Assembly: GCF_015667795.1 (NCBI RefSeq)
Contig: NZ_JADPEL010000005.1
Span: 124,001-188,000, forward strand
Direction: 5' to 3'
Source: Clostridium sp. D53t1_180928_C8
Lineage (GTDB): Bacteria > Bacillota > Clostridia > Clostridiales > Clostridiaceae
Length of the DNA: 64,000 nucleotides
Below, piece after piece: positions 43,150 through 52,765 of the stretch (position 1 is its first letter; each line of letters opens with the position of its first letter). The translations under genes were made by a program, and so were the position numbers. A model generated the notes under the pieces. It was given only the letters and a program-made list of their open reading frames with translations. It had not been told where the DNA came from and searched no databases.

Positions 43150-44610
43150 TTAATTTTCTATTATTAACTCCCCATCGACAAATGCTTTTTCCCATTGTTC
43201 CACATAACTTCCACTAGCCCATTCCGACATTATTATTTCATCATTTTCACCTATAGGAATCATTTCTAATGGCTCAGTTATCAAATTTCCATTCTCTATT
43301 TTATAAATTGCTATATAATCATCAAATTGGACTAATGCGATTTTTCCCAATGGAGATATAAATACGTCCTTAAAAAATCCAAACTGTTGCTTTAGAGCTT
43401 TCCAAGACATATAAAGAGAATTATAATTTATAAATCTACTATCTGGTAGTATTGATATTTTAAAACTTTCCCCTGCTTCATTCATATCTTTTGGTAGCAA
43501 ATTAGCTACAAACATCCAGCGCCCTATTCTTCGTTCTATTGCTAAATTATTATAATTTATTGATGAAATATTTAATTCCTCTAATTGCTCCTTCGATAAA
43601 CTATTAATTTCTCTTTGAAATTCTTCTAAGTATTTTTCCTTCTCAGTTCCTGTAAATATCTCATCTATCTGTAAACCATTTTCAATATTAATATTATTCA
43701 CAGGTATTATTTGATAAATTGGATAATTCCCCTCAAAAGAAGTTCCTTGATATTTCCCTATTGCAATATAATCATTTCCAACAAATTTTATAGTTTTATA
43801 CTCACTTTTATCTAGATTTAACTTTCCTACTGCATTATCTTTTAATTTTTCATCATATTTTCCAACCATAAACTCATCACGTTCAAAACCATTACTACTC
43901 TTTTGATTAACTTCTAATTTCCATATTCCATTTAATCTTGGAAAAATAACATTTGGTTTTTCATAAACATTTCCTATTTTCCAATTATCATGAGATATCC
44001 ATAAGGTTTTATATTTATCATCACTATATATTCCTTCATCTATTTCTTTACTTGGAGTTTTAATGCCTAGCATAATTCCTTCTTTTGCATCAAATTCCTC
44101 CTCTTGAGTTTCATTTCCTATGATAACATCATTCTTGATATCATCAAAATTAGTGTTTTTATTTATACGCTTTAATTTAATTAGATTACTTTTATATAAT
44201 AATATCATTTCAGTATCAGAGTTTAAAAAGAATTCTCCTATTATTTGATTCTTATCAATTATGGATATTAAATCTACCATTTTTCTACCGTTCATAAACT
44301 CATTCATTGTTAAGCTATTTTCATAAGAAATGATGTAATCTCCCTGAATAGCTTTTAATTTATAATGAATATTTTGTTTATAAATCCCTAAAATATTAAC
44401 TTTATTACTATCTAACTGTATTTCATCACCAATTAAATATGCTAAGTCCTCTTCATCATCTTCCTTATCACCTAGTTTTTCTACTGATTCAATTCTCCAA
44501 GTTCCAATAAAATTAAAAATCCCATTATTCTCTTCATTAATACTCTTTGCCTTACATCCAAAAAATAATATTATAATAAAAAAATATATTAACAAAAATT
44601 TTCTACTCAT
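43150..44610 (-). CDS. Lipoprotein of unknown function with three GxW repeats, linked to a two-component system
   Basis: 486 residues. Lipoprotein signal with lipobox LFFGC (Cys 19). I do not recognise a named family. Reading the sequence shows three related segments, each opening with G-x-W and closing with D-Y-I-(I/A): GTWRIES (36) to DYIISYEN (91); GIWKLEV (228) to DYIAIGKY (280); GRWMFVA (363) to DYIAIYKI (431). This looks like a triplicated beta-rich, lipocalin-like unit on the outer face of the membrane. It starts 1 bp after the histidine kinase gene, so it is co-expressed and may present a ligand or signal to the kinase. Confidence 0.8.
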   Translation of the reverse strand: MSRKFLLIYFFIIILFFGCKAKSINEENNGIFNFIGTWRIESVEKLGDKEDDEEDLAYLIGDEIQLDSNKVNILGIYKQNIHYKLKAIQGDYIISYENSLTMNEFMNGRKMVDLISIIDKNQIIGEFFLNSDTEMILLYKSNLIKLKRINKNTNFDDIKNDVIIGNETQEEEFDAKEGIMLGIKTPSKEIDEGIYSDDKYKTLWISHDNWKIGNVYEKPNVIFPRLNGIWKLEVNQKSSNGFERDEFMVGKYDEKLKDNAVGKLNLDKSEYKTIKFVGNDYIAIGKYQGTSFEGNYPIYQIIPVNNINIENGLQIDEIFTGTEKEKYLEEFQREINSLSKEQLEELNISSINYNNLAIERRIGRWMFVANLLPKDMNEAGESFKISILPDSRFINYNSLYMSWKALKQQFGFFKDVFISPLGKIALVQFDDYIAIYKIENGNLITEPLEMIPIGENDEIIMSEWASGSYVEQWEKAFVDGELIIEN

Positions 44611-44611
44611 A

Positions 44612-46015
44612 CTATATTTCTCCCTGATTTAAGGGAATTTTAATAACTATTTCTGTCCCTTCATTTTCCTTACTTTCGATTTCTAAACTTCCATTATGTA
44701 AGTTTACTATCTCATCACATATAGATAAACCTATTCCATTTCTAGATTTACTATTTTTCCCCTTATAAAATTTATCCTTTACCCTCGGTAAATCTTTAAT
44801 ACTTATTCCACTACCATTATCTTTTACTATAAATACTAAATTATCATTTTCTCTCTTAACACTTAAAATTATTTCTCCATGCTCACCAGTAAATTTAAAA
44901 GCATTATCTATAATATTACTTAAAACTTGCTTAATCCTATTTTCATCAAAATAAACTTTACCAACATTTTTATCTATATTTATTATAAACCTTTTTTTCT
45001 CTCTATCAGCTCTTGGTCTCATATAATTTGCAATATATTCAATAAAACTTTTAACATCATTTTCTTTTACATTTAATGAAATAACACCATTTATAAGTTT
45101 TGAAAAATCAAGCAACTCTTCAACCATATCAGTTAACCTATCACTTTCTTTTTCAATAATATCAAGACCTAAAGCTACTGTTTCCATATCACTACAATCA
45201 TATTTTAATGTAACAGCCCACCCTTTAATTGATGTTAATGGAGTCCTTAGTTCATGGGAAATTGATGATATAAACTCATTTTTTAATTTTTCTCTTTTTT
45301 CAACTTCACATCCCATATAATTCAATGTTTTTGATAATTGTGCAATTTCAATATTATCAGTAATATTACTTCTAATATTTAAATTTCCCTTTGCCATTTC
45401 TTTAGCAACCTCTGTTATCTTTTTTATTGGATATACTATATCTCTGGCTATTATTAAACTCATTATTATCCCTAGCATTACCACAATTACAGAAATAGCT
45501 AAAAATAATATACTAAACGAATCTATTATTTTATGTACTTCCTTTAACGAAAAAATAATTCTAACTATACCAATTCTTTCATTAGTGTCTATTTTAGAGG
45601 TAATAGCTTTAGATACTATCATTACCTTATCATTATAACAATTTACCTTTCCAGTCCAAACTCCTACCTCACCAGCTTTAGCCTTTGCAATATCCGGTGT
45701 GCTTAAAAGTTCTGCATCTCTTACCCCATATGAATCCATTAATAAATTTCCATCTGAATCTAATATTTCAATTTGTTCATCATTAGTATTCCAAAAAACA
45801 TCAACATTTTCATATATATTCTCCATTAATTTATTATTTGAAAAATACTTTTGATAAAAATTAATAGATGATTCTAATTGATTAAGCAAAGTATTTTGAG
45901 TATTTTTATAATAATATCCCTTTAAACATAACAAAGTTAATACATCTAATATTAAAACTGTTAATATTATTACTATAAGGAAATTTTTTAATAACTTACT
46001 TCGTATACTCTTCAC
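44612..46015 (-). CDS. Sensor histidine kinase (EnvZ/PhoR type)
   Basis: 467 residues from a GTG at 46013-46015 that follows GGAGAGGAG; this overlaps the response regulator by 20 bp. Two membrane helices (about 7-28 and 165-187) flank an extracellular sensor of about 135 residues with YFSNNKLMENIYENVDVFW. Next come a HAMP domain (about 190-240), HisKA with SISHELRTPLTS (about 250-262), N-box NIIDNAFKF, and G-boxes DNGSGI and NGIGLSI. It presumably phosphorylates the regulator encoded upstream. Order regulator-kinase-lipoprotein with no gaps suggests a three-part signalling unit. Confidence 0.92.
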   Translation of the reverse strand: MKSIRSKLLKNFLIVIILTVLILDVLTLLCLKGYYYKNTQNTLLNQLESSINFYQKYFSNNKLMENIYENVDVFWNTNDEQIEILDSDGNLLMDSYGVRDAELLSTPDIAKAKAGEVGVWTGKVNCYNDKVMIVSKAITSKIDTNERIGIVRIIFSLKEVHKIIDSFSILFLAISVIVVMLGIIMSLIIARDIVYPIKKITEVAKEMAKGNLNIRSNITDNIEIAQLSKTLNYMGCEVEKREKLKNEFISSISHELRTPLTSIKGWAVTLKYDCSDMETVALGLDIIEKESDRLTDMVEELLDFSKLINGVISLNVKENDVKSFIEYIANYMRPRADREKKRFIINIDKNVGKVYFDENRIKQVLSNIIDNAFKFTGEHGEIILSVKRENDNLVFIVKDNGSGISIKDLPRVKDKFYKGKNSKSRNGIGLSICDEIVNLHNGSLEIESKENEGTEIVIKIPLNQGEI

Positions 46016-46697
46016 ACTCTTCTCCTCTCCATCTATAACCAAATCCCCATATTGTCTCTATGTATCCTTGTTTGGATGATGAATCTTCTATTTTACTTCT
46101 AAGTCTTCTTATATTAACATCTATAATCTTTGAATCTGCAAAATAATTTTTTCCCCAAGCTAAATCCAGTAATTCATCTCGTGAGAAAGCCCTATTAGGA
46201 TTCTCTATAAATATCTTAATAAGTGAATATTCTTTAGGAGTTAAATCTATCTCTTCATCCCCCTTAAATATTTTCTTTCCATATATGTCTACAGTGAATA
46301 TCCCTTCTTTTAAAACTTTTTTCTCATCATCCTTCCCAATTCTTCTTAATATAGCTTTTATTCTTAACAATAATTCCATAGGATTAAATGGTTTTACCAT
46401 ATAATCATCTGCACCATATTCAAGCCCTATTATTTTATCCATCTCTTGTCCCTTTGCTGTCAGCATTATAATTCCTATATCATCTTGTTTTTCCCTTACT
46501 CTTTTACACACCTCAAAGCCATCCATTCCTGGCAACATAACATCTAATATCACCATAGCTGGCCCTTCTCTCTCTACTATCTCTAACCCTTCTTCTCCAT
46601 TATCAGTTTCTAAAACTTCAAAGCCATTTCTCTTTAAATTTATTTTTAAAAACCCTCTTATACTTTCCTCATCCTCAACTATCAATATTTTTTTCAT
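45996..46697 (-). CDS. OmpR/PhoB-family response regulator
   Basis: 233 residues. Receiver domain (about 1-118): ILIVEDEESIRGF with acidic pair, phospho-acceptor in VILDVMLPGMDG (Asp near 53), MLTAKG (Thr near 82), and VKPFNPMELL (Lys near 104). The C-terminal winged helix (about 132-228) ends in VDVNIRRLRSKIE...GYIETIWGFGYRW, typical of OmpR. First gene of the operon; targets unknown, possibly its own promoter. Confidence 0.95.
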   Translation of the reverse strand: MKKILIVEDEESIRGFLKINLKRNGFEVLETDNGEEGLEIVEREGPAMVILDVMLPGMDGFEVCKRVREKQDDIGIIMLTAKGQEMDKIIGLEYGADDYMVKPFNPMELLLRIKAILRRIGKDDEKKVLKEGIFTVDIYGKKIFKGDEEIDLTPKEYSLIKIFIENPNRAFSRDELLDLAWGKNYFADSKIIDVNIRRLRSKIEDSSSKQGYIETIWGFGYRWRGEECEEYTK

Positions 46698-46760
46698 ACA
46701 AATTTCCTTTCAGTTTTATAGCCTTACTTTCTCTATTTATATTTTCTAATATATACAAAT

Positions 46761-46798
46761 AAAATACTGGATAAATATATTAATTCACCCAGTATTTT
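46761..46798 (-). terminator. Intrinsic terminator of the polysaccharide deacetylase gene
   Basis: 10-bp stem (46761-46770 with 46789-46798, AAAATACTGG/CCAGTATTTT), followed on the minus strand by a T-rich run, 11 bp after the stop codon. Confidence 0.7.
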
Positions 46799-46809
46799 AA
46801 GATTCCTTT

Positions 46810-47796
46810 TTATTTTAGCGTTCTGAATTCATATCCTAAAGACTTTAAATAATCTATAATTTGTTGTAATGCTTGTGCTGTTGTTTCCTTTGCATTTGTA
46901 TCATGCATTAACACCACTAAAACATCATCGTTTCCTGCTAAATCATTTACTGAACCCTTTAATCTACTTACTAATTGCTCAACTGTTCTATCGTTACTTT
47001 CTGCATCTCCATTTAAACTATTCCAATCTATGTAGCTATAACCATTTTGTTCTAGAATAGGATCTAATGCTTTAGTATTCCATGACATATGTCCTCCAGG
47101 TAATCTAATAACATTTGTACTAAATTCCTCACCTAAAACTGATTTCATTACTTCTTCTGATTTTTTCATATCATTTATAAATGCTGTAGGATCTGCAACC
47201 CTGCCTGGATATAAAACACTATAATCATGACAATACCCATGATTTCCAATGGCGTGTCCTTCCATAACCATTTCTTTTAATAATTCTTTTTGCGTATCAC
47301 TTTTCTCAACATTACTTCCTAACACAAAGAAAGTAGCCTTTGTATTATTAACTTTAAGAGTATCTAAAATTTGTTGTGTTACTTCAGTAGAAGGCCCATC
47401 ATCAAAAGTAAGATATGCAATTTTCTTTCCATCTTCTCTTAAATAATTCCATTTACTAAGCATACATTCTATATCTTTAGCATTATCTGCATATAAATCA
47501 TTTTCATAAGAAGTATATACTAAGTCTTGTTTCTTTGTAGCAGTATTAACATTTTCCTTGTTAGATATATTAGATTCTTCACCCTCAGACTTAGTGTTAC
47601 TACTTTCCTCTGATTCATTCTCTTCCTTTATACTTACTGTTTGATTAGCAATAACTTCTCTATCTTCGTTATCATTATATAAAGTTTTTATTCCCAACAA
47701 AACAACTACTAAAACTATTATTGCAATACTATTTTTTATTATAACACTTCTTTTTTTGCTACGTTGTTTTCTTATAGACTTTTTTGATTTGTTCAT
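46810..47796 (-). CDS. Membrane-anchored polysaccharide deacetylase (NodB/CE4)
   Basis: 328 residues. A very basic N-terminus (SKKSIRKQRSKKRS) precedes one membrane helix (about 20-40), then a Ser/Glu-rich linker (to about 100). The CE4 domain has AYLTFDDGPSTE (about 126-137, Asp-Asp metal pair), GHAIGNHGYCHD (about 180-191, both metal His), VIRLPGGHMSWN (about 224) and VVLMHDTNAK (about 295). It acts outside the membrane, probably removing acetyl groups from peptidoglycan GlcNAc. Monocistronic. Confidence 0.92.
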   Translation of the reverse strand: MNKSKKSIRKQRSKKRSVIIKNSIAIIVLVVVLLGIKTLYNDNEDREVIANQTVSIKEENESEESSNTKSEGEESNISNKENVNTATKKQDLVYTSYENDLYADNAKDIECMLSKWNYLREDGKKIAYLTFDDGPSTEVTQQILDTLKVNNTKATFFVLGSNVEKSDTQKELLKEMVMEGHAIGNHGYCHDYSVLYPGRVADPTAFINDMKKSEEVMKSVLGEEFSTNVIRLPGGHMSWNTKALDPILEQNGYSYIDWNSLNGDAESNDRTVEQLVSRLKGSVNDLAGNDDVLVVLMHDTNAKETTAQALQQIIDYLKSLGYEFRTLK

Positions 47797-47950
47797 CTTA
47801 AATTCCCCCTAGCTACTTCTTACATATCTCTATACTTTATATTATACCTATATAAGTGCTAAATTAAATTACAAAAGAGTTACAATGCAACTATAATTTA
47901 TGGCTATTGGTGAATTTTTTTCCTTATTTTATTTCTAAATTAAAATATAA

Positions 47951-47992
47951 AAAGAAGTTAGCACCATAAAATTTTATAGCACTAACTTTCTT
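47951..47992 (-). terminator. Intrinsic terminator of the ECF transporter operon
   Basis: An inverted repeat of about 15 bp with three G-U pairs on the minus strand, rich in A/T at the apex and followed by a T-rich tail, begins directly after the ecfT stop codon. Confidence 0.7.
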
Positions 47993-47994
47993 AT

Positions 47995-48822
47995 TTAAAT
48001 AAATGGATTATAAAAACGTCCTTTATTAGCTATATTCGCAATTATAGCAATAGCTAATATAGAGACAACTAAAACAATCGCAATATAGTCATTTTTCTTA
48101 AATGGCTTTTCACTATACCATGTACGCTTCTTCTTATTTCCAAATGCTCTTAACTCCATAGCCGTACTTATTGTATCGATTCTATCTAGACTTGAAAGAA
48201 TAAGTGGCATTAAAATAGCAGCTGAATTTTTTATTCTTTTAATAAAACTTTCTTTTTTTGATGTATCTATTCCTCTTGCTTGCTGTGCAAATGATATATC
48301 TTGATAATCTCTTTGAACATCTGGAATATATCTTAAAGCTATAGATACTGAATAAGCTATTTTATAATTAACTCCTATTTTATTTAATGAAGCTGCAAAT
48401 TCACTTGGGTTTGTAGCAACCATAAACAATAATGCCATTGGTATTATGGAAAAATATTTAAGAGTTATATTAAATTGATAAAATAACTGTTGAACTGTAA
48501 CTGTATATGGACCTGCTATTTTAAACAACTCTGTTCTACTTCCATATATCTCTACACCTTCATATGGTGAAAAAATAAATATAGCTATATTATTTATTAA
48601 TAAAAATACTAATATAAAATATACCACAAATGCAATTTGTTTAAATTCTACTTTAGAAAGCTTAAATACAATAATACTTATAATAAACATTCCTACAAGA
48701 ACTCTCGTATCATATGTTATCATTGAAGCTATTGCCCATAAAACTAATGCTATCAATTTTGCAGCACCTGTCAGCTTATGAATAGGCGAATCTATTTCTG
48801 AATAACTTAACATTGTATTCAT
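47995..48822 (-). CDS. ecfT: ECF transporter transmembrane (T) component
   Basis: 275 residues, CbiQ/EcfT family, about five to six helices. The signature for coupling to the ATPases is in ALRYIPDVQRDYQDISFAQQARGID (about 163-187) and ILMPLILSSLDRIDTISTAMELRAFG (about 205-230), with the two Ala-Arg-Gly / Arg-Ala-Phe-Gly motifs. It couples ATP hydrolysis to movement of the S component. The start overlaps the ATPase gene by 4 bp. Confidence 0.92.
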   Translation of the reverse strand: MNTMLSYSEIDSPIHKLTGAAKLIALVLWAIASMITYDTRVLVGMFIISIIVFKLSKVEFKQIAFVVYFILVFLLINNIAIFIFSPYEGVEIYGSRTELFKIAGPYTVTVQQLFYQFNITLKYFSIIPMALLFMVATNPSEFAASLNKIGVNYKIAYSVSIALRYIPDVQRDYQDISFAQQARGIDTSKKESFIKRIKNSAAILMPLILSSLDRIDTISTAMELRAFGNKKKRTWYSEKPFKKNDYIAIVLVVSILAIAIIANIANKGRFYNPFI

Positions 48823-50525
48823 TTTTGCCTAACCCTCCTATCATAATCAATAAACTTTTTAATAAATAATCTTGGATTTTCCAACCCTGTTTTTACTGCT
48901 AATTCATATAAAGAAGTTTCTTTTAAATTAGCTGCTTTTATCACATTTTTATCAGTAAGAATATTAGCTGCTGTATCATCAGCTAACTTTAAGCCATTGG
49001 CCAAAACAATTGCTCTGTTAGTATATTCAAGCATTAAATGCATATCATGAGTAATCATTAAAATAGTTACTCCCTTTTTATTTAATTCTCTTAAAAACTC
49101 CATAATTTCAGTATAATGTTTAAAATCTTGCCCTGCTGTAGGCTCATCTAAAATAATTATTTCTGGATTTAAAACTAGTATTGATGCAATAGTAACACGT
49201 TTTTTTTGTCCATAGCTTAATGCAGAAATTGGCCAATTACGGAATGGATATAAACCACATATTTTTAGTGTTTCAACTACTCTTTCCTTTATTTCCCTTT
49301 CATGAACTCCTCTAACCTTCAATCCTAAAGCAACTTCATCAAAAATCATAGTCTTCGATATCATTTGATTTGGATTTTGCATTACCATACCAATTTTCTC
49401 AGCACGCTCTTTAATAGTATCATTTATTAAATCTCGTCCATTAAATAATATTTTTCCTGCAGTTGGTTTATAAAAACCACATATTAACTTAGATATAGTA
49501 GATTTTCCTGCTCCATTTTTTCCCACTATACTAACCATTTCGCCCTTATTAATTTTAAGAGAAACTCCATGTAAAATTTCTTTACCTTTTTCATAACCAA
49601 ATTTTACATCTTCCATTTCAAGCAATACTTGTTCATTAGTAACTTCTAATTCTTCTCTTGTTTCATTGTACCAATTTTTTATTTTATCTATAGATTCATC
49701 TATTTTTAATGAATTTATATTTTCTGGTTTAATTTCTGGTGTAATTCTACATCCAGCATATTTTAAAGCTGTAATATATAATGGTTCTCTTATTCCTATA
49801 TCATTAAGTAGATTAGAACTTAATAATTCTTCAGGAGTTATATCTGCAGCAATAACTCCTGAATCAATAACAATTATTCTATCTATAGATGAATGTAATA
49901 CATCCTCTAATCTATGTTCTATTATTAATATAGTTTTATCACTTTCTTTTTGTATTTGATCTATTAACTCTATGGCATTTTTTCCTGTAGCTGGATCTAG
50001 GCTTGCAAGTGGTTCATCAAATAATAATATATCTACGTCTGAAACCATAACTCCCGCCAATGTTACACGTTGTTTTTGTCCTCCTGACAAACTGTAAGGT
50101 GCTGAATCTAAATGACTTTCTATATCTACTATTTTTGAAACAAGACTTACTTTACTCTTCATTTCCTCTTGCGATACACAATCATTTTCTAACTTAAAAG
50201 CAATATCTTCACCCACTGTAAGACCTATAAACTGTCCATCTGGATCTTGTAGTACAGTACCTACTGTATTAGATAATTCAAAAATACTCGAATTCTTACT
50301 TTCTTTTCCCTTAATCTTCAAGCTTCCTGTTATTGTTCCCTCATGTAAAAAAGGAACAAGACCATTTATACAATTAGAAAATGTACTTTTCCCGGAACCA
50401 GATGGTCCAACAATAAGTACCTTCTCTCCTTCATATATAGTTAAATTTATATTTTTTAATGTTGGCTTTGCTTGAGCTCTGTATTGAAATGTAAAATTTT
50501 CGAACTCAATTACAGGTTTTTTCAT
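48819..50525 (-). CDS. ECF transporter ATPase, two fused ABC domains
   Basis: 568 residues with two complete ATPase domains in one chain. Domain 1: Walker A GPSGSGKST (about 39), signature LSGGQKQR (about 146), Walker B ILLFDEPLASLDP (about 167). Domain 2: Walker A GKNGAGKST (about 333), signature LSYGQKKR (about 437, Tyr in place of Gly) and Walker B IIILDEPTAGQD (about 459). It therefore replaces the usual EcfA-EcfA' pair. It lies between the S and T genes, 74 bp after the former. Confidence 0.92.
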   Translation of the reverse strand: MKKPVIEFENFTFQYRAQAKPTLKNINLTIYEGEKVLIVGPSGSGKSTFSNCINGLVPFLHEGTITGSLKIKGKESKNSSIFELSNTVGTVLQDPDGQFIGLTVGEDIAFKLENDCVSQEEMKSKVSLVSKIVDIESHLDSAPYSLSGGQKQRVTLAGVMVSDVDILLFDEPLASLDPATGKNAIELIDQIQKESDKTILIIEHRLEDVLHSSIDRIIVIDSGVIAADITPEELLSSNLLNDIGIREPLYITALKYAGCRITPEIKPENINSLKIDESIDKIKNWYNETREELEVTNEQVLLEMEDVKFGYEKGKEILHGVSLKINKGEMVSIVGKNGAGKSTISKLICGFYKPTAGKILFNGRDLINDTIKERAEKIGMVMQNPNQMISKTMIFDEVALGLKVRGVHEREIKERVVETLKICGLYPFRNWPISALSYGQKKRVTIASILVLNPEIIILDEPTAGQDFKHYTEIMEFLRELNKKGVTILMITHDMHLMLEYTNRAIVLANGLKLADDTAANILTDKNVIKAANLKETSLYELAVKTGLENPRLFIKKFIDYDRRVRQK

Positions 50526-50599
50526 AGCAAATCTCCCTCGTTTTTATATGTAATGTAATGTAATATAATTAATTTCCATACTTTTTATTTTAATTCAAA

Positions 50600-51154
50600 T
50601 TAATCTTCTTTATCTAAACTACCTGTTTTTATCTTAGTTTTAGCATAAGTATGTAATAATATAGTGCCTAGCACAGCAACTGTAATTGAATTTGATATTG
50701 CTGCTATAGTTCCTTGTAAATATACTTTGTTAGCCGGTTCGGCATATATAACTATATCTAACGTTGGTGCCACTACTCCCCATGCTAATATATTTGCAAT
50801 TATTTGATATATATTAAAAATTACAATTTCTTTCTTCTCAAATATTCCACCATTTATTTTTAATCTTCTTGCTGAAAATCCTATAATAAGACCAACTACT
50901 CCTGACGCAAACACCCAGCTGAACCATGGCATTCCATAAAACACTAAATCTTTTAAACCATGTCCTATAACCCCTATTGCAAATCCTGCTATTGGTCCAT
51001 ATATAACTGACATTAACGCTAAAAGCGCATAACTTGTTTCAATGCTAGTGTTCGGTATTCCTGTTGGAATAGAACCAAATCTTCCTAGTATCATGAATAC
51101 TGCTGCTCCAATACCAATTGCAACTATAGCTTTAATTGACAGCTTGTTTCTCAT
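50600..51154 (-). CDS. ECF transporter S component, UPF0397 family
   Basis: 184 residues, five to six membrane helices. The N-terminus [20 protein letters not shown] (about 6-25), [26 protein letters not shown] (about 29-54) and [23 protein letters not shown] (about 64-86) match the UPF0397 family. Some members are labelled riboflavin transporters, but I know of no firm substrate for this group. It has its own promoter and a leader of about 140 nt, and sits with a dedicated ATPase and T protein, so this is a complete group I ECF system. Confidence 0.88.
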   Translation of the reverse strand: MRNKLSIKAIVAIGIGAAVFMILGRFGSIPTGIPNTSIETSYALLALMSVIYGPIAGFAIGVIGHGLKDLVFYGMPWFSWVFASGVVGLIIGFSARRLKINGGIFEKKEIVIFNIYQIIANILAWGVVAPTLDIVIYAEPANKVYLQGTIAAISNSITVAVLGTILLHTYAKTKIKTGSLDKED

Positions 51155-51249
51155 TTAAACGCCTCCTTTTTCAATTAATATTAAAGGAACTTTCCTCTTT
51201 TTTTATTAGAACAATATTATATGAATATTATTTAAATTAACTTTATTTT

Positions 51250-51332
51250 AAATTCGTATTATGTCGAATTTTATCACTTTTTAGTTTTTAGCAACACCTT
51301 AAAATTATACTTTTATATTATTTTCTAGTCAA
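51250..51332 (-). promoter_or_regulatory. Promoter and leader inverted repeat of the ECF operon
   Basis: On the minus strand, TTGACT (51327-51332), 17-bp spacer, TATAAT (51304-51309). The likely start near 51297 leaves about 140 nt before the S gene. A perfect 7-bp inverted repeat AAATTCG-N8-CGAATTT (51250-51271) lies at about +26 to +47 and could be an operator. No known riboswitch class could be recognised. Confidence 0.65.
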
Positions 51333-51400
51333 TGCTTTTATAATCTCATTTTTCTAAAAACTATTGGAAATTCTCTTAGTTAATATATAATATCAACCAA

Positions 51401-51433
51401 AAAAAAGTTGTCCAATTAAAGGACAACTTTTTT
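51401..51433 (-). terminator. Intrinsic terminator of galK
   Basis: Perfect 13-bp stem (51401-51413 with 51421-51433), 7-base loop, T run on the minus strand. Confidence 0.9.
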
Positions 51434-51442
51434 TAAATTTAT

Positions 51443-52609
51443 TTAGTTTAATACGTGAGTTCCCTCACCTATGTTACTTGTATAGAATGAAGGTGTAATT
51501 TCTGTAACTTCTTTATATGCTACTGATACTTTTTCCTTAAATTCTTCAACTTTAGTATTATCTACTAAAGCAATAGCACAACCACCGAATCCAGCTCCTG
51601 TCATTCTAGCACCAATACAACCTTCTATTTTTAATGCTTCGTGTACTAAAGTATCAAGATGAAGTCCTGTAACTTCATAATCATTTTCAAGAGACATATG
51701 AGATGCTGTTAATAGCTTACCAAATGCTAATATATCGTTAGCTTTTAACATCTCCATACTGTTTTTAACTCTTTCATTTTCAGTAACAACATGTATAGCC
51801 CTTCTCTTTATAGTTTCATCATTAATAAAGTTTTCTATATCTTCTAATGTTGCTTGACAAAGATTTTCTAACTTTTCTGTTTTATTCTCATTTATTATTT
51901 CAAGAGCTTTTTCACATTCTGCTCTTCTTTCATTATATTTAGAATCAGCAAGTTCTCTTCTCTTGTTAGTACTCATTATAACTAAGCTATAGTCACCTAA
52001 ATTTAATGGTGCATATTCATAGTAAAGAGATGCACAATCTAAAAGTATCGCGTGATCTTTTTTACCTACTGCAACTGCAAATTGGTCCATGATACCGCAG
52101 TTAACACCAACAAATTCATTTTCAACTTTTTGGCAAAGTTTAGATACTTCTACTCTATCAATTTGCTCTGGATTTTCTAAATAAAGTATTATATATGCCA
52201 TTAGTACTTCAAGTGCAGCAGATGATGAAAGTCCTGCCCCATCTGGAATATTACTATATAAAACTATGTCCATTCCTGGTACTTCATGTCCCAAATCCTT
52301 AAGTGCCTTAATAACACCTTTTGGATAGTTACCCCAATCATCTTCTTTCTTATAAACTAACTCTTCATCTAAATTAACTATAACTTCTCCAGCAACATTT
52401 TTTGATCTCATTCTTATTTTATTATCATCTCTTAAGGATAAAGCTGCATAAATACCAACTGTTAATGCTCCTGGAAATACAAAACCGCCATTATAATCTA
52501 TATGTTCACCAATTAAATTAACTCTTCCTGGAGATAAGAAAGTCTTTATTTCTCTGTTATCTACCCCGTATTCATTTTTAAATAATTGTATCATTTCTTC
52601 TCTATTCAT
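51443..52609 (-). CDS. galK: Galactokinase
   Basis: 388 residues from the ATG at 52607-52609, the usual family length; an in-frame ATG 27 bp upstream exists. GHMP kinase. The galactokinase signature is FLSPGRVNLIGEHIDYNGG (about 24-42), the ATP loop is IPDGAGLSSSAALEV (about 119-133), and the third motif is ARMTGAGFGGCAIALV (about 340-355). The catalytic Asp is in GVNCGIMDQFA. It makes galactose-1-phosphate in the cytosol. Last gene of ROK-galT-galK. Confidence 0.95.
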   Translation of the reverse strand: MNREEMIQLFKNEYGVDNREIKTFLSPGRVNLIGEHIDYNGGFVFPGALTVGIYAALSLRDDNKIRMRSKNVAGEVIVNLDEELVYKKEDDWGNYPKGVIKALKDLGHEVPGMDIVLYSNIPDGAGLSSSAALEVLMAYIILYLENPEQIDRVEVSKLCQKVENEFVGVNCGIMDQFAVAVGKKDHAILLDCASLYYEYAPLNLGDYSLVIMSTNKRRELADSKYNERRAECEKALEIINENKTEKLENLCQATLEDIENFINDETIKRRAIHVVTENERVKNSMEMLKANDILAFGKLLTASHMSLENDYEVTGLHLDTLVHEALKIEGCIGARMTGAGFGGCAIALVDNTKVEEFKEKVSVAYKEVTEITPSFYTSNIGEGTHVLN

Positions 52610-52664
52610 TTTTTCTTCAACCTCTCTTAAAATCATTTTTTCTAGTTAGAAATTAGGAGTTATG

Positions 52665-52726
52665 GAATAGATTATTCCTTATCAAAATTTAGAAAACATA
52701 TTCAAAGAAACTACCATGTAGTTTCA
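52665..52726 (-). repeat. Two small stem-loops in the galT-galK gap
   Basis: GAAACTAC/GTAGTTTC (52708-52726) and GGAATA/TATTCC (52665-52679) are perfect short inverted repeats in the galT-galK intergenic RNA. No T run follows, so they are not terminators. Confidence 0.5.
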
Positions 52727-52765
52727 TACTTAACTACTAAATAAACACTCATAACTATAAACTGC

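Noticed and set aside
46013-46042. Longer histidine kinase start at 46042
   Set aside because: It would overlap the response regulator by 47 bp and has no ribosome site, while the GTG at 46015 follows GGAGAGGAG.
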